From Spirochaetaceae bacterium (lineage in GTDB: Bacteria > Spirochaetota > Spirochaetia > Treponematales > Treponemataceae), in the NCBI GenBank assembly GCA_017416145.1, contig JAFQDD010000014.1, forward strand, positions 1 through 61,874: 61,874 bases of DNA. Reading direction: 5' to 3'. The notes below the pieces were generated by a model, which was not told where the DNA came from, made no database searches, and was given only the letters and a program-made list of their open reading frames with translations. The translations under genes were made by a program, and so were the position numbers. This document shows, piece after piece, positions 1 through 8,822 of this stretch. Within the stretch, counting starts at the first letter, position 1. The number at the start of each line of letters is the position of its first letter.

Positions 1-29
1 CGGTTACGGGTTAAATTTGTATAGTGGTT
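1..29. repeat. 29-bp direct repeat, copy 1 (at window edge)
   Basis: Bases 1-29 are identical to 1211-1239. The unit begins CGGTTACGGGTTAAA and ends TATAGTGGTT. Because the copy starts at base 1, the true repeat may extend further left; a contig edge inside a repeat is a plausible reason. The two copies bracket the lipoprotein gene and the serine-rich remnant. Confidence 0.9.
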
Positions 30-172
30 TTCTAAAATTCGACAGTGTTTTGAATTATTCTTTCAAATTTATTGTTTTCAAGTTTTAAAATTATTCCCTC
101 TGTAACATGTTTTCCTTCATCAGTATAAAACGAAGTACTTAGAAAAAAATGTATCATTCCATAACATTAAAA

Positions 173-889
173 CTAATTACTAAAATATACTTCGATTTTC
201 GTGATAATACCGTCATTGTGATGTAGCTTCATATTCATTATTTCTTCATCAATTAAGTTCGCAATGTATATGTATATTCTTTCATCATATTGTTTTAGGA
301 TATATAAATTATTTTCGTTATCTTTTATCTTTATAAAGCCTTGTTTTTCTTCATCTAATTCATAAATATCAGCATCTGGGGCATAAATTTCATAAGCCTT
401 AGAAATTGAATCTCCAACTTTGATGCCACGTTTAGTTGACCAATTTGAAGATTCTGTTTCCATAATGAGAATTGCTCCATTCATATAATTCCAAATCACA
501 GATAATCCATCTAACTCTTGTTTTACCCATTTGCTAATTTTTGTTTCTGTAGACCAGTCCTTAAATACTTCATGGTTTTCAAAATCAATATTTGGTTGTT
601 TCCAAATATTGTGATAAAGACATAGATTTCTTCCTTTATCATCTTTTAGTAAAAATTCCAAAGTTTTTAAGTCATTGTATTGGGAATCGTCTCTGTTTTT
701 ATCTGGTGTAAAATTTGATACTGTTTCCTGTGATTGGTGTTCAACTTTTGTTTGTGTATTTTTTGGAGGAACTTCTTTTTGTAAAACATCAATTGAAGTT
801 GAATATATTGTTTCCGTTTTTTTTTGCTTTTCCTCTTTGCAAGAAACAAGTAACAATGTAATTGATAAAAGTAATATGATTTTTCTCAT
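173..889 (-). CDS. putative lipoprotein of unknown function
   Basis: The 238-residue product starts with a type II signal peptide (MRKIILLLSITLLLVSC) and the lipobox LVSC, so it should be lipid-anchored after cleavage before Cys17. A Lys/Glu/Thr-rich linker follows, then a mixed domain from about residue 75 that I do not recognise. The start ATG has an AGAGGT Shine-Dalgarno and overlaps the stop of the upstream serine-rich frame as ATGA, so the two were probably translationally coupled. The gene lies between the two 29-bp repeats and may be part of an accessory segment. Gene call is solid; function unknown. Confidence 0.75.
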   Translation of the reverse strand: MRKIILLLSITLLLVSCKEEKQKKTETIYSTSIDVLQKEVPPKNTQTKVEHQSQETVSNFTPDKNRDDSQYNDLKTLEFLLKDDKGRNLCLYHNIWKQPNIDFENHEVFKDWSTETKISKWVKQELDGLSVIWNYMNGAILIMETESSNWSTKRGIKVGDSISKAYEIYAPDADIYELDEEKQGFIKIKDNENNLYILKQYDERIYIYIANLIDEEIMNMKLHHNDGIITKIEVYFSN

Positions 890-1090
890 TTTTTACCTCT
901 TTTTTTTCGTTGGTGCAAGACTTCTGTCGGAACACCATAGGTTGATTTTGATTCATTAGTACTTGGTGTTACATTCGGAAAAATAAAATCTTCTTTCATT
1001 TTTTCCGAAATACCACCCCACACTTGACCAGAACTACTAGAAGATGATGATGAACTGCTACTTGAACTAGAAGAAGAACTTGAACTTCAT
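886..1090 (-). pseudogene. poly-serine small ORF frameshifted at its start
   Basis: On the minus strand an ATG at 1090-1088 has a GAGGT Shine-Dalgarno, but its own frame stops after seven codons. Moving by one base immediately after the ATG opens a frame of 19 consecutive serine codons (1086-1030), followed by GQVWGGISEKMKEDF and a basic tail ending in RKKRGKK at a TGA (888-886). Loss of one A in ATGAAG would give a 67-residue protein starting directly with polyserine. It is therefore either a recent frameshift remnant, a phase-variable gene or a sequencing error. The serine codons are mixed (AGT, TCT, TCA, AGC), so this is not a pure microsatellite. Function unknown. Confidence 0.5.
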
Positions 1091-1183
1091 TGTTTTACCT
1101 CATTTTTGTTAATATTTTTCAACGAAAAATATAGCTTAATTATTTCTATATTTTTTCCTTTTGAAAACCCTTTTTTTGAAAAA

Positions 1184-1217
1184 GTAACCGAAGTTACGCT
1201 TACCGTAACCCGGTTAC
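1184..1217. promoter_or_regulatory. paired GTAAC inverted repeats (candidate operator)
   Basis: Two inverted repeats, GTAACCGAAGTTAC (1184-1197) and GTAACCCGGTTAC (1205-1217), start 21 bp apart, about two helical turns. The second extends to CCGTAACC-C-GGTTACGG. They lie just upstream of the -35 box at 1244, where an activator would bind, and the right end is part of the 29-bp repeat. Confidence 0.45.
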
Positions 1218-1239
1218 GGGTTAAATTTGTATAGTGGTT
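1211..1239. repeat. 29-bp direct repeat, copy 2
   Basis: Identical to bases 1-29. It lies between the serine-rich remnant and the promoter of the membrane HTH protein. Identity stops at position 30 of the unit (T in copy 1, A in copy 2). Confidence 0.9.
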
Positions 1240-1243
1240 ATAG

Positions 1244-1278
1244 TTGACATTTACCAATATTTTGTCCATAATAAAATT
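1244..1278 (+). promoter_or_regulatory. sigma70-type promoter, leaderless
   Basis: TTGACA (1244-1249), 17-bp spacer, CATAAT (1267-1272), then only 6 nt to the ATG at 1279. The expected transcription start coincides with the start codon and there is no Shine-Dalgarno. Confidence 0.6.
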
Positions 1279-2073
1279 ATGAGTAGAGTTAATCCATTAA
1301 AAAAGTTGTTACCAATTCAAATCCTAGCTATTGGGGCTTTTGTCTTATCACTTACAGCCTCTTTATTTAACATTTTCGCCGACAATAGTTTAATATACCC
1401 AAATTTTTCTACAACCTTTAAAATGATCATAACTGTTGTAAATATATTTACAACATTGATTTCCTTAATCATCTTTTTCTTTCCAAAATTGCACTTTCTT
1501 CTATATATTGGACTAATTTCTCAATCAATTTTTTGCGTAATGCTTGGATATATTGGACTTGGAGTTTTTCTTTTTACTTTATTTATTATTCTTTTTTACA
1601 TATTAACTTCATTTACAGAAAAAACACAAAAAATCTGTCTAACATTATTTTTTATCGCCTATTCCTTTGTATTATTTTTTATTATTCCCTATGGAATAGA
1701 AAGATTTTTTATGGCTTTATCAACAATTTTCTTTATTGCAACTGCTTTTATTTGTGTTGTTAGACTTTTTAAAACAAAACTAAAAAACCTAATCCCAATA
1801 ATAAATCAAGAATTATATATTTCTCCTGAAATACATTTACCAAAAGCTGGTGAAAAGCTAAATATCAATAGTTTCGATTTATCTGAAAGAGAAAAATCCC
1901 TCTTATTTGATATAATGAATAGCAACAAAACCTATGGGGAACTTGCTTTAATTCATAGTTTATCAACATCCCTTGTAAAAAAAGAAATGGGAAAAATTTT
2001 AGATTATTTTGGATGTAGAAATATGGAATCCCTAAAAATTGTCTTTAGCCAATTTGATATTGTAGTAGAATAA
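1279..2073 (+). CDS. integral membrane protein with C-terminal LuxR-like HTH
   Basis: The 264-residue product has about six to seven hydrophobic segments in its first 175 residues. A cytoplasmic C-terminal part (FDLSEREKSLLFDIM to about the end) follows the pattern of a LuxR/GerE helix-turn-helix: an LSERE opening, two short helices and a recognition-like helix (STSLVKKEMGKILDYFG). This suggests a membrane-tethered regulator, perhaps sensing an envelope signal. An in-frame GTG-type start further upstream would lie inside the promoter, so the ATG directly after the -10 box is preferred. Membrane topology is clear; the DNA-binding assignment is inference. Confidence 0.6.
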   Translation: MSRVNPLKKLLPIQILAIGAFVLSLTASLFNIFADNSLIYPNFSTTFKMIITVVNIFTTLISLIIFFFPKLHFLLYIGLISQSIFCVMLGYIGLGVFLFTLFIILFYILTSFTEKTQKICLTLFFIAYSFVLFFIIPYGIERFFMALSTIFFIATAFICVVRLFKTKLKNLIPIINQELYISPEIHLPKAGEKLNINSFDLSEREKSLLFDIMNSNKTYGELALIHSLSTSLVKKEMGKILDYFGCRNMESLKIVFSQFDIVVE

Positions 2074-2141
2074 TAACTTGATTTTTGTAATACAGGTGGA
2101 CAAGGTTCGCCTCGCTCAATCTCATCAAACCCTTCCAAATA

Positions 2142-2176
2142 TTGAAACTCTCCCAAATTAACTGTACACTACACCT
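2142..2176 (+). promoter_or_regulatory. sigma70-type promoter, leaderless
   Basis: TTGAAA (2142-2147), 17-bp spacer, TACACT (2165-2170), then 6 nt to the ATG at 2177. No Shine-Dalgarno is visible. Confidence 0.55.
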
Positions 2177-2749
2177 ATGACATACAGATACGACTTAAAA
2201 ACAAACAAAAAAGCCTATGTTCCTTTCTTGGTAATTGGAGCTATGGTTCTTGTTGCTCTTAGCACTTTTTTATTTCTTGAACCAATAATCGCTGTAATTA
2301 TTACCGCTGTTGCATTGTGGGTAGCATCAAAAATGCTAACATCTATGAAAAATATTGTTTCATCACGTATTGAAACTTTTACTGAGGGATTTAATGTTTA
2401 CCTTTCAGATGGAACAAAACTTGAATTCGAATATAGTTTAATTTCTCACGCAGGTTTGATTACAAATACTGATTTTGTTTTTGCTTACGAAGAAAGTTTA
2501 GATCGAATCGTTCAACTTCCACCAGTTTTCACAGATTTTTCAGATTTTATTGAAGAATTAAAAGAAAATGTACCTTGCTACAAAGATTACACATTAGAAG
2601 AAGGTCAAACAATTATTGATTGGCTAAAAATTGAACTTGGTGTAACAGAAAGCTCCGAAGATAATACTGAAGAAGATTCTACAATTTTAGAGGAAGGCGA
2701 AGAAGAAGCAGATACAAAAAAAGAAGAAACTTCTAATATTGAAGAATAA
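2177..2749 (+). CDS. small two-helix membrane protein, unknown function
   Basis: The 190-residue product has two adjacent transmembrane helices (about residues 15-52), a soluble domain that resembles a YcxB/PH-like membrane-associated domain in general pattern only, and a highly acidic C-terminus (EEDSTILEEGEEEADTKKEE). It is followed after 21 nt by the ASCH gene and then the radical SAM gene, so the three may be co-transcribed. Family not recognised. Confidence 0.65.
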   Translation: MTYRYDLKTNKKAYVPFLVIGAMVLVALSTFLFLEPIIAVIITAVALWVASKMLTSMKNIVSSRIETFTEGFNVYLSDGTKLEFEYSLISHAGLITNTDFVFAYEESLDRIVQLPPVFTDFSDFIEELKENVPCYKDYTLEEGQTIIDWLKIELGVTESSEDNTEEDSTILEEGEEEADTKKEETSNIEE

Positions 2750-2770
2750 TTATAATTTAGCGAGGAAAAA

Positions 2771-3229
2771 ATGACAGAAGTAGAAAAATTTTGGTTTGAA
2801 TATCTAGAAAAAAATAAATTACCAAAAACCACTCCATATTCTGGGGAGTTTGTTCTTGGGGAAGATGAAATTATGTGTCTTCAACTAACCGCTCTTGTTT
2901 TAAGCGGCCAAAAAACAGCAACTTGTAGTGCTATGGATTCTTTTATCATTGATGACCAGCCACTTCCAAAAGTTGGGAATAATTACGTTGTAACTGACTG
3001 GAACGAAATTCCTCTTTGCATTATCCAAACAACAAATGTTAATATTTTGCCTTATAACCAAGTTACTTGGGAGATGGCAGCAAAAGAAGGTGAAGACGAC
3101 ACTTTCGAAAGTTGGAAAGAAAATCATAACGATTTTTTTGAGTTTGATGCAGATATTATGGGCTACGAATTTTCTCCAAATATGCCTGTAGTTTTTGAAG
3201 AATTCAAAGTTTTATATAAAAAAGGCTAA
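2771..3229 (+). CDS. ASCH domain-containing protein
   Basis: The 152-residue protein matches the ASCH family by length and layout: an N-terminal helix (VEKFWFEYLEKNKLP), the LVLSGQKTATC segment in which the Lys-Thr/Ser-Ala pair is typical, a beta-barrel core, and a C-terminal VVFEEFKVLY strand. ASCH domains have a PUA-like fold and are thought to bind RNA or modified nucleosides. It has a GAGGA Shine-Dalgarno and ends 6 nt before the radical SAM gene. Confidence 0.8.
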   Translation: MTEVEKFWFEYLEKNKLPKTTPYSGEFVLGEDEIMCLQLTALVLSGQKTATCSAMDSFIIDDQPLPKVGNNYVVTDWNEIPLCIIQTTNVNILPYNQVTWEMAAKEGEDDTFESWKENHNDFFEFDADIMGYEFSPNMPVVFEEFKVLYKKG

Positions 3230-3235
3230 AATCTC

Positions 3236-5545
3236 GTGAAAGTTGTAATCATTCAGCCACCAATTGTTCAGCTAAACACTCCTTATCCGTCTGGTGCTTA
3301 TTTGCAGGATTTTTTCAAAAAGCTAAAATTCTTTTCAAATTTTGATTCACAACTTTCTCCAGCTACTTTTGAACTTGCAAAAAAAGCCGGATATCAAATT
3401 GATTCTGTAGAATGGAAAGATTTATCCATTGAACTTTTCCACAGGATTTTCTCCAAAGAAGGCATAACTCAACTTTTCCACAACACAAAAGATAAAGCCC
3501 TAAAAATGGCCTTGGAAGCTGAAAATCAAGGCGATGAAATAACTGCTTACAATTTGCGTCGCTACGTTTTAACAAAAGAATCTTGGATAAATTGGATAGA
3601 CAAAATCGTAGCTCTTCTTGTGGAAAACAAAAGCGGACGAGAAACCTTACACGAATTTGTTCGCTCTGCCCACGTGCCTCGGGGAAGCCGCATGGAAACT
3701 TATCTTGCAAACCTAAATCGAGAAGTTTCTGTAGACGACGGATATTTACTTGCAAGTCTAGCCCTAGCCGATTTAGCCGATTACATCACCACAGTTTATG
3801 ACAACAACTTTGCCCTAATCCGCTACGCAGAATCCATCTGTGCCAGTGATTTATCCAAAGAAGAAATCCTAAAAACCACAAATTCCCCAGTTCTAAAAGA
3901 TTATCTTTCCCCTCTTGTGGAAAACCTAATAAACACAGTTTCCACTTCACAGCAAGAGCCTTCTTTCCTGTTTTGCGTCTCAGTTCCCTTCCCTGGCACC
4001 TTCGCCGCCGCCATGTTTATTTGCAAACAGTTAAAATCTACCTTCGGGAAAAACGCCCTTATCACCCTAGGCGGCGGCTACGTGAATACGGCTTTGCGTT
4101 CTGTAAACCAGGCCGAACTTGCAACTTATATTGACTGTTTTAGCTACGACCGAGGATACAGCTTTTACACAGAGTTACTGGCTAATGGCTTACCAGCTGC
4201 CGCCGCCTACCAAACTGAATCAGTTTTCGGTGAAGAAACAGCACAAGGGAAAGTTAACCAAACAAAAACTTCTTCCACTTCTTCAAACAGACAAGAATTG
4301 GTTGAAATCGAAAATTTTATGACAAAAAACGTAGCGCCAGACTACGCCTGTATAGATTTTACCAAATATCCACGCCTTGCTGACGACATTAACCCAATGC
4401 ACAGAATCTGGTCAGACGGAGCTTGGCTAAAAGCCTATCTTGCCCACGGCTGTTATTGGCACCGCTGCCTTTTTTGCGATACAAAACTTGATTACGTAAA
4501 TTGTTACAAACCTGTAAACATAAAAAACCTTTATTCATCCTTGCTAGAACAAGCAAAAAAATCAGGAGTTTACGGAGTTCACTTTGTAGACGAAGCCGCT
4601 CCTCCAAAAATGCTAGAAGACTTTGCATCATTAAACAAAGACAAGGCTCTCACTTTTTGGGGAAATATTCGCTTTGAAAAAGCCTTTTCCAGAGATTTAG
4701 CAGACATTCTTGCAAAAGGCGGACTTATCGGAGTTTCTGGTGGAATAGAAATGGCTTGTGGGGAAGGACTTTCAAATATCAACAAAGGAATTGATATTAA
4801 AACTTTGGTGTTTTCTCTTGCAGCTTTCAAAGAAGCTGGAATCCTTACCCACGCCTATATGATTTATGGATATTACAACGAAACACCGCAAATGCTCATT
4901 GATTCAGCAGAAACTTTGCGTCAACTTTTTAAAGCAGGACTTTTGGATTCAAGTTTTTTCCACAAGTTTACCTTAACTAAACATTCAACTCTATTTGCAG
5001 AATGGGAAGCTGGTAAACATCCAGATTTACATCCAATTTTCCCAAAAAACAATTTTACAGATTATGAGCTTCATTTCAAAGGTGAAGAAAAATCTGAAAA
5101 ATACGGTGCACCACTTTCTTTGGCAGTAAACGCTTGGATGCACAAAAAATCCTTGGATAAACCTGTGGAAAAGTGGTTCAACTTTCCTATGCCAAAACCA
5201 ACTGTAAAAAAAGACTTTGTGGAAAAAGCCCTAGAAGAATACGAAATCGCCAAAAATCAAAGCTACAAAGGAAAAATGCCTTCGATTCTTTCTTCAGCAG
5301 ATTTTGCTTGGCTTTCAGATTCTGTGGAAATCCTTCCAAGTGGCAAAAATCAATTCCAACTTTCTTGGGTTTTTATGGGAGAAATCTTTTACAGCGACTT
5401 TTCATTTTCTTCTATAAAAGAAGCAAAATCCACGGTGGAAAGTCTACAATCCCTAAATCTCTGGAATAAAACCACCACTAACGTAAAAATTCCAGAAAAA
5501 CTCTTCAAAGAACTCCGTGGAAAAGGCCTTTGCAAACGACTTTGA
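3236..5545 (+). CDS. B12-binding-type radical SAM protein
   Basis: The 769-residue protein carries a cluster motif Cys406-x4-Cys411-x2-Cys414 (HGCYWHRCLFCD), the variant spacing seen in cobalamin-binding-type radical SAM proteins. Its N-terminal half (from KVVIIQPPIVQLNTPYPSG) and the stretch SFLFCVSVPFPGTFAAAMFI to LGGGYVNTAL resemble the B12-binding Rossmann domain. A TIM-barrel half follows (VHFVDEAAP, GVSGGIEMACGEGLSNINKG). The substrate cannot be told from sequence. It starts with GTG, 6 nt after the ASCH gene. The codon composition is slightly richer in G+C than its neighbours. Confidence 0.8.
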   Translation: MKVVIIQPPIVQLNTPYPSGAYLQDFFKKLKFFSNFDSQLSPATFELAKKAGYQIDSVEWKDLSIELFHRIFSKEGITQLFHNTKDKALKMALEAENQGDEITAYNLRRYVLTKESWINWIDKIVALLVENKSGRETLHEFVRSAHVPRGSRMETYLANLNREVSVDDGYLLASLALADLADYITTVYDNNFALIRYAESICASDLSKEEILKTTNSPVLKDYLSPLVENLINTVSTSQQEPSFLFCVSVPFPGTFAAAMFICKQLKSTFGKNALITLGGGYVNTALRSVNQAELATYIDCFSYDRGYSFYTELLANGLPAAAAYQTESVFGEETAQGKVNQTKTSSTSSNRQELVEIENFMTKNVAPDYACIDFTKYPRLADDINPMHRIWSDGAWLKAYLAHGCYWHRCLFCDTKLDYVNCYKPVNIKNLYSSLLEQAKKSGVYGVHFVDEAAPPKMLEDFASLNKDKALTFWGNIRFEKAFSRDLADILAKGGLIGVSGGIEMACGEGLSNINKGIDIKTLVFSLAAFKEAGILTHAYMIYGYYNETPQMLIDSAETLRQLFKAGLLDSSFFHKFTLTKHSTLFAEWEAGKHPDLHPIFPKNNFTDYELHFKGEEKSEKYGAPLSLAVNAWMHKKSLDKPVEKWFNFPMPKPTVKKDFVEKALEEYEIAKNQSYKGKMPSILSSADFAWLSDSVEILPSGKNQFQLSWVFMGEIFYSDFSFSSIKEAKSTVESLQSLNLWNKTTTNVKIPEKLFKELRGKGLCKRL

Positions 5546-5576
5546 GATTTTCAATTTATACAAAACTTTCAACCAT

Positions 5577-5611
5577 TTGACACCATTCATTCTAATTGAT
5601 ATATTTTTATC
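5577..5611 (+). promoter_or_regulatory. ptsI promoter, leaderless
   Basis: TTGACA (5577-5582), 17-bp spacer, TATATT (5600-5605), then 6 nt to a GTG start at 5612. A consensus -35, optimal spacer and no Shine-Dalgarno make a leaderless GTG-initiated message likely. Confidence 0.65.
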
Positions 5612-7321
5612 GTGAATATTTACAAGGGAATATCAGCTTCTACTGGCATTGGAATTAGTTCTGTTTATTTTGCAAACACTGCCACATTAAATGTACCAAA
5701 AACCACAATTCTAGATTCAGAAAAAGACTCTCAATGGGAAAAATTTGAAACTGCCCGAAATCAAGTTTTAGAAACTATGACAAAAGCGTCTGAAAACACA
5801 AGTCCAGAACAGGCAGCAATTTTCCAAACCTATTGTATGATGCTTTCCGACCCAGACTTTATTTCCCAAGTTAAAAATGACTTTCAAGCAAAATCTTACA
5901 ATATTGAACATATCATCAACGAAAAAGTAAACGAGTTTGCCCAAAACCTTATTTTATCTGGAGACGATTACCTAAAAGCCCGTGCAGAAGACATAAAAGA
6001 CGTTTACAACAAAGTTTTAAGCGTTATGCTTAATCAAAAAGTTCTCACCTCAAAAAATATTCCAGAAGGTTCTGTTCTTGTGGCAGATTACATAAATCCT
6101 TCTGATGCTATGTTTATTACCCAAAAAAAGCTAAAAGGCATTGTTACAACAGAAGGTGGAAAGCACAGCCATCTTGCAATTCTAGCAAACACTTACGGGA
6201 TTCCCTTTGTTTACGGCATAGAAAATATTGATAAAATCATAAAAACCAATGATACAGTAATTGTAGACGGAAATTCTGGCACAATTTACGTAAATCCAGA
6301 TGAAGTTGTGCTACACGTTTTTAATGCACAAATTAAAGATTTAGAAGAAGAAAATTCTCATCTTGCAAAATTCAAAGGTAAAGCTGCCGCCACAAAAGAT
6401 GGTGTAAAAATCAATATCAATGCAAATATTGGAAATGTGGAAGAAGGATTTTTGGCTTTTGAAGATGGAGCTGATGGAATCGGACTTTTCCGTAGCGAGT
6501 TTTTGTTTATGGAAAAAGCTGATATGTCAGAAGAATCTCAGTTTGCTGCTTACAAACAAGTTTTAGAAACTGCGAAAGAAAAAACTGTTACAATCCGCAC
6601 TCTTGATTGTGGTGGCGACAAAATCATAAAATCCCCAGACATTATTCAAGAATCAGAAAAAAATCCACTTTTGGGATGGCGGGCAATTCGCTTCACTCTT
6701 GATAACACAGACCTTTTCAAAACACAACTTAGAGCTTTGTATCGAGCAAGTGTCTTTGGAAATTTAAAAATTATGTTTCCACTTATTTCTTGCCACGAAC
6801 AAGTTATGTCCGTTTTGAAACTTGTAAAAGAAGTTCAAAATCAATTAACCCAAGAAAAAATTCCCTTTGATAAAAATGTTCCTCTTGGAATTATGATAGA
6901 AACTCCAGCCGCAGCTTTAATTGCTGATCACCTTGCTCCAACTGTAAGTTTCTTTTCCATCGGAACAAACGATTTAACTCAATACACAACCTGTGTTGAC
7001 CGAGAAAATGCAAAGGTTTCTCATTTATTTTCAGAATTTCATCCAGCGGTAATTCGCTTAATAAAAAATACAATCGAAGCAGGACAAAATCACAATATTG
7101 ATGTTTCAGTTTGTGGAGAACTTGCAGGTTCTATAGAAGGTGCAATTCTTCTTGTGGGAATGGGAGTTCGTACTTTGAGCGTTAGTTCTCGAAAAATTAA
7201 CAAAGTAAAAGAAGTTTTATCTCGTTTTTCTTTACAAGAAATTGAAAACATCGCTTTAGAAACTTTAAAACATCCTGATGCTGAAACTGTTTTGTTCACA
7301 ATTCAAGCATTTATCAAATAA
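5612..7321 (+). CDS. ptsI: PTS enzyme I (phosphoenolpyruvate-protein phosphotransferase)
   Basis: At 569 residues this has normal enzyme I length. It takes phosphate from PEP and passes it to HPr. The phosphohistidine loop GGKHSHLAIL places the active-site His at 187. The C-terminal PEP-binding domain shows GADGIGLFRSEFLFM, RTLDCGGDK, IMIETPAAALIADHL, IGTNDLTQYT and the CGELAGS active-site Cys loop. No ptsH, ptsP or EII gene is in the window, so the sugar or regulatory role cannot be judged here. It starts with GTG under its own promoter. Confidence 0.93.
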   Translation: MNIYKGISASTGIGISSVYFANTATLNVPKTTILDSEKDSQWEKFETARNQVLETMTKASENTSPEQAAIFQTYCMMLSDPDFISQVKNDFQAKSYNIEHIINEKVNEFAQNLILSGDDYLKARAEDIKDVYNKVLSVMLNQKVLTSKNIPEGSVLVADYINPSDAMFITQKKLKGIVTTEGGKHSHLAILANTYGIPFVYGIENIDKIIKTNDTVIVDGNSGTIYVNPDEVVLHVFNAQIKDLEEENSHLAKFKGKAAATKDGVKININANIGNVEEGFLAFEDGADGIGLFRSEFLFMEKADMSEESQFAAYKQVLETAKEKTVTIRTLDCGGDKIIKSPDIIQESEKNPLLGWRAIRFTLDNTDLFKTQLRALYRASVFGNLKIMFPLISCHEQVMSVLKLVKEVQNQLTQEKIPFDKNVPLGIMIETPAAALIADHLAPTVSFFSIGTNDLTQYTTCVDRENAKVSHLFSEFHPAVIRLIKNTIEAGQNHNIDVSVCGELAGSIEGAILLVGMGVRTLSVSSRKINKVKEVLSRFSLQEIENIALETLKHPDAETVLFTIQAFIK

Positions 7322-7348
7322 TTTTACCAAAATATAGATAGGAAAACT

Positions 7349-8803
7349 ATGAAAGAAAAATTTGAAAATCAAATTGATATTCAAGAAAACTCACAAACTT
7401 TAGACTTTGAAAATCAAAATTCTGGCTTTAATCCAGAAAAAAAATACCGAAATCTTCCCCTTGTTGTAATTGCCGGTCGCCCAAACGTGGGAAAATCTAC
7501 CCTTTTCAACAGATTTTTGCACAAACGCCGCTCAATTACAGATCCAACTCCAGGTGTTACCCGTGACCCAATTCTAGAAACAGCTTTCATCAACGGAAAA
7601 ACTGTTAATCTTATGGACACAGGTGGATTCAAACTAGAACGGGATATTGGCACAGTAGAAGCAGAGCTTGACGAATTAGTTGTGCAAAAAACCTTGGAAA
7701 CTTTCAAAAAAGCAGACCTTATTTTGCTTTTGCTTGAAGCTGGAAATATCACTGGAGAAGATGAAGAACTTATCGGACTTTTGCGCCCATATTGGAACAA
7801 AGTTATTGCAGCTGTAAATAAAACAGAAGGCGGCCGCCTGGAAGAAGAAGCTTGGAACTTTATGCAATTTGGGTTTTCAGAATTGCTCCAAATTTCTGCG
7901 GAACACGGAGACCACATTCCAGATTTACAAGAATTGATTCTCAGTCGCTTAGATTTTTCCAAGGTTGAAGAAGGTGAAGAACCAGAATATATCAAAATTG
8001 CCATTATGGGAAAACCAAATACTGGAAAATCAACTCTTTCAAACCTTTTAACAAACACTCAAGCATCCATCGTAAGTGATTATGCAGGAACAACTCGAGA
8101 TGTTGTAGAAGGTTCTTTTGCTTTCAAAAACAAACGATTTTCAGTTTTAGACACAGCTGGAATCCGTCGGAAAGTAAAAGTTAAAGAAAACGTAGAATAT
8201 TATTCTGTTACAAGAGCTATAAAAACCCTAGACCGTTGCGACGTTGTAATCTATATGATTGATGCCAACGAAGGTCTAACCGAGCAAGACAAAAAAGTTA
8301 TTGGCCTTGCCCACGACAGAGGCCGAGGAATAGTTTTTGCCCTAAACAAGTGGGATACCCAAAACCAAGAAAAAAAGACTTTCAAAAAAGCAGAAGAAAA
8401 TATCAAAATTATGTTTGGACATATGAACTATGCTCCAATCGTGCCAATTTCTGCAAAAGAAGATACTGGAATTAAACAACTTCTAAACACTGTTATGGAA
8501 TTATACAATCAATTAAACAGAAAAATTGATACAGCTTCTCTAAACACAGCTTTACGAGACTGGGTGGCAGCTTATCCACCTCCAGCCAGCCGTTCAGCCA
8601 GTTTTAAAATGCGCTACATTACCCAAACTAGTGTAAATCCTGTGGAATTCTTGATTTTCGCCACTCGCCCAGAAGTTGTACAACAAACTTATCTTTCTTA
8701 CATAAAAAACAAAGTTAGAACAGATTTAGGCTTTGATAAAATCCCTGTAAAAGTTGAGCTTAAAGCAAGTCGCACAAAATGGGAAAACCGAAGCCGAACA
8801 TAG
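7349..8803 (+). CDS. der: ribosome biogenesis GTPase Der (EngA)
   Basis: The protein has the tandem GTPase domains unique to Der, which acts in 50S subunit maturation. Domain 1 has the P-loop GRPNVGKST (about residues 43-51) and DTGG; domain 2 has GKPNTGKST, DTAGIRRK and NKWD. A KH-like C-terminal domain ends the protein. It has about 35 extra N-terminal residues and a C-terminal SRTKWENRSRT. The first domain's base-recognition motif reads NKTE where NKxD is usual. The downstream MerR gene starts 19 nt after the stop. Confidence 0.93.
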   Translation: MKEKFENQIDIQENSQTLDFENQNSGFNPEKKYRNLPLVVIAGRPNVGKSTLFNRFLHKRRSITDPTPGVTRDPILETAFINGKTVNLMDTGGFKLERDIGTVEAELDELVVQKTLETFKKADLILLLLEAGNITGEDEELIGLLRPYWNKVIAAVNKTEGGRLEEEAWNFMQFGFSELLQISAEHGDHIPDLQELILSRLDFSKVEEGEEPEYIKIAIMGKPNTGKSTLSNLLTNTQASIVSDYAGTTRDVVEGSFAFKNKRFSVLDTAGIRRKVKVKENVEYYSVTRAIKTLDRCDVVIYMIDANEGLTEQDKKVIGLAHDRGRGIVFALNKWDTQNQEKKTFKKAEENIKIMFGHMNYAPIVPISAKEDTGIKQLLNTVMELYNQLNRKIDTASLNTALRDWVAAYPPPASRSASFKMRYITQTSVNPVEFLIFATRPEVVQQTYLSYIKNKVRTDLGFDKIPVKVELKASRTKWENRSRT

Positions 8804-8822
8804 TAAACTTAGGAAACTGAAA

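Noticed and set aside
1184-1226. Integron attC-like site (GTTAAAT as an R' box in the 29-bp repeat)
   Set aside because: No matching RYYYAAC box at a suitable distance, and identity between copies continues well past the supposed cleavage point, unlike cassette junctions.
1087-1269. 60-codon minus-strand frame before the poly-serine remnant
   Set aside because: It crosses the 29-bp repeat, the inverted repeats and the promoter at 1244-1272 and has low-complexity A/T-driven composition; not a credible gene.
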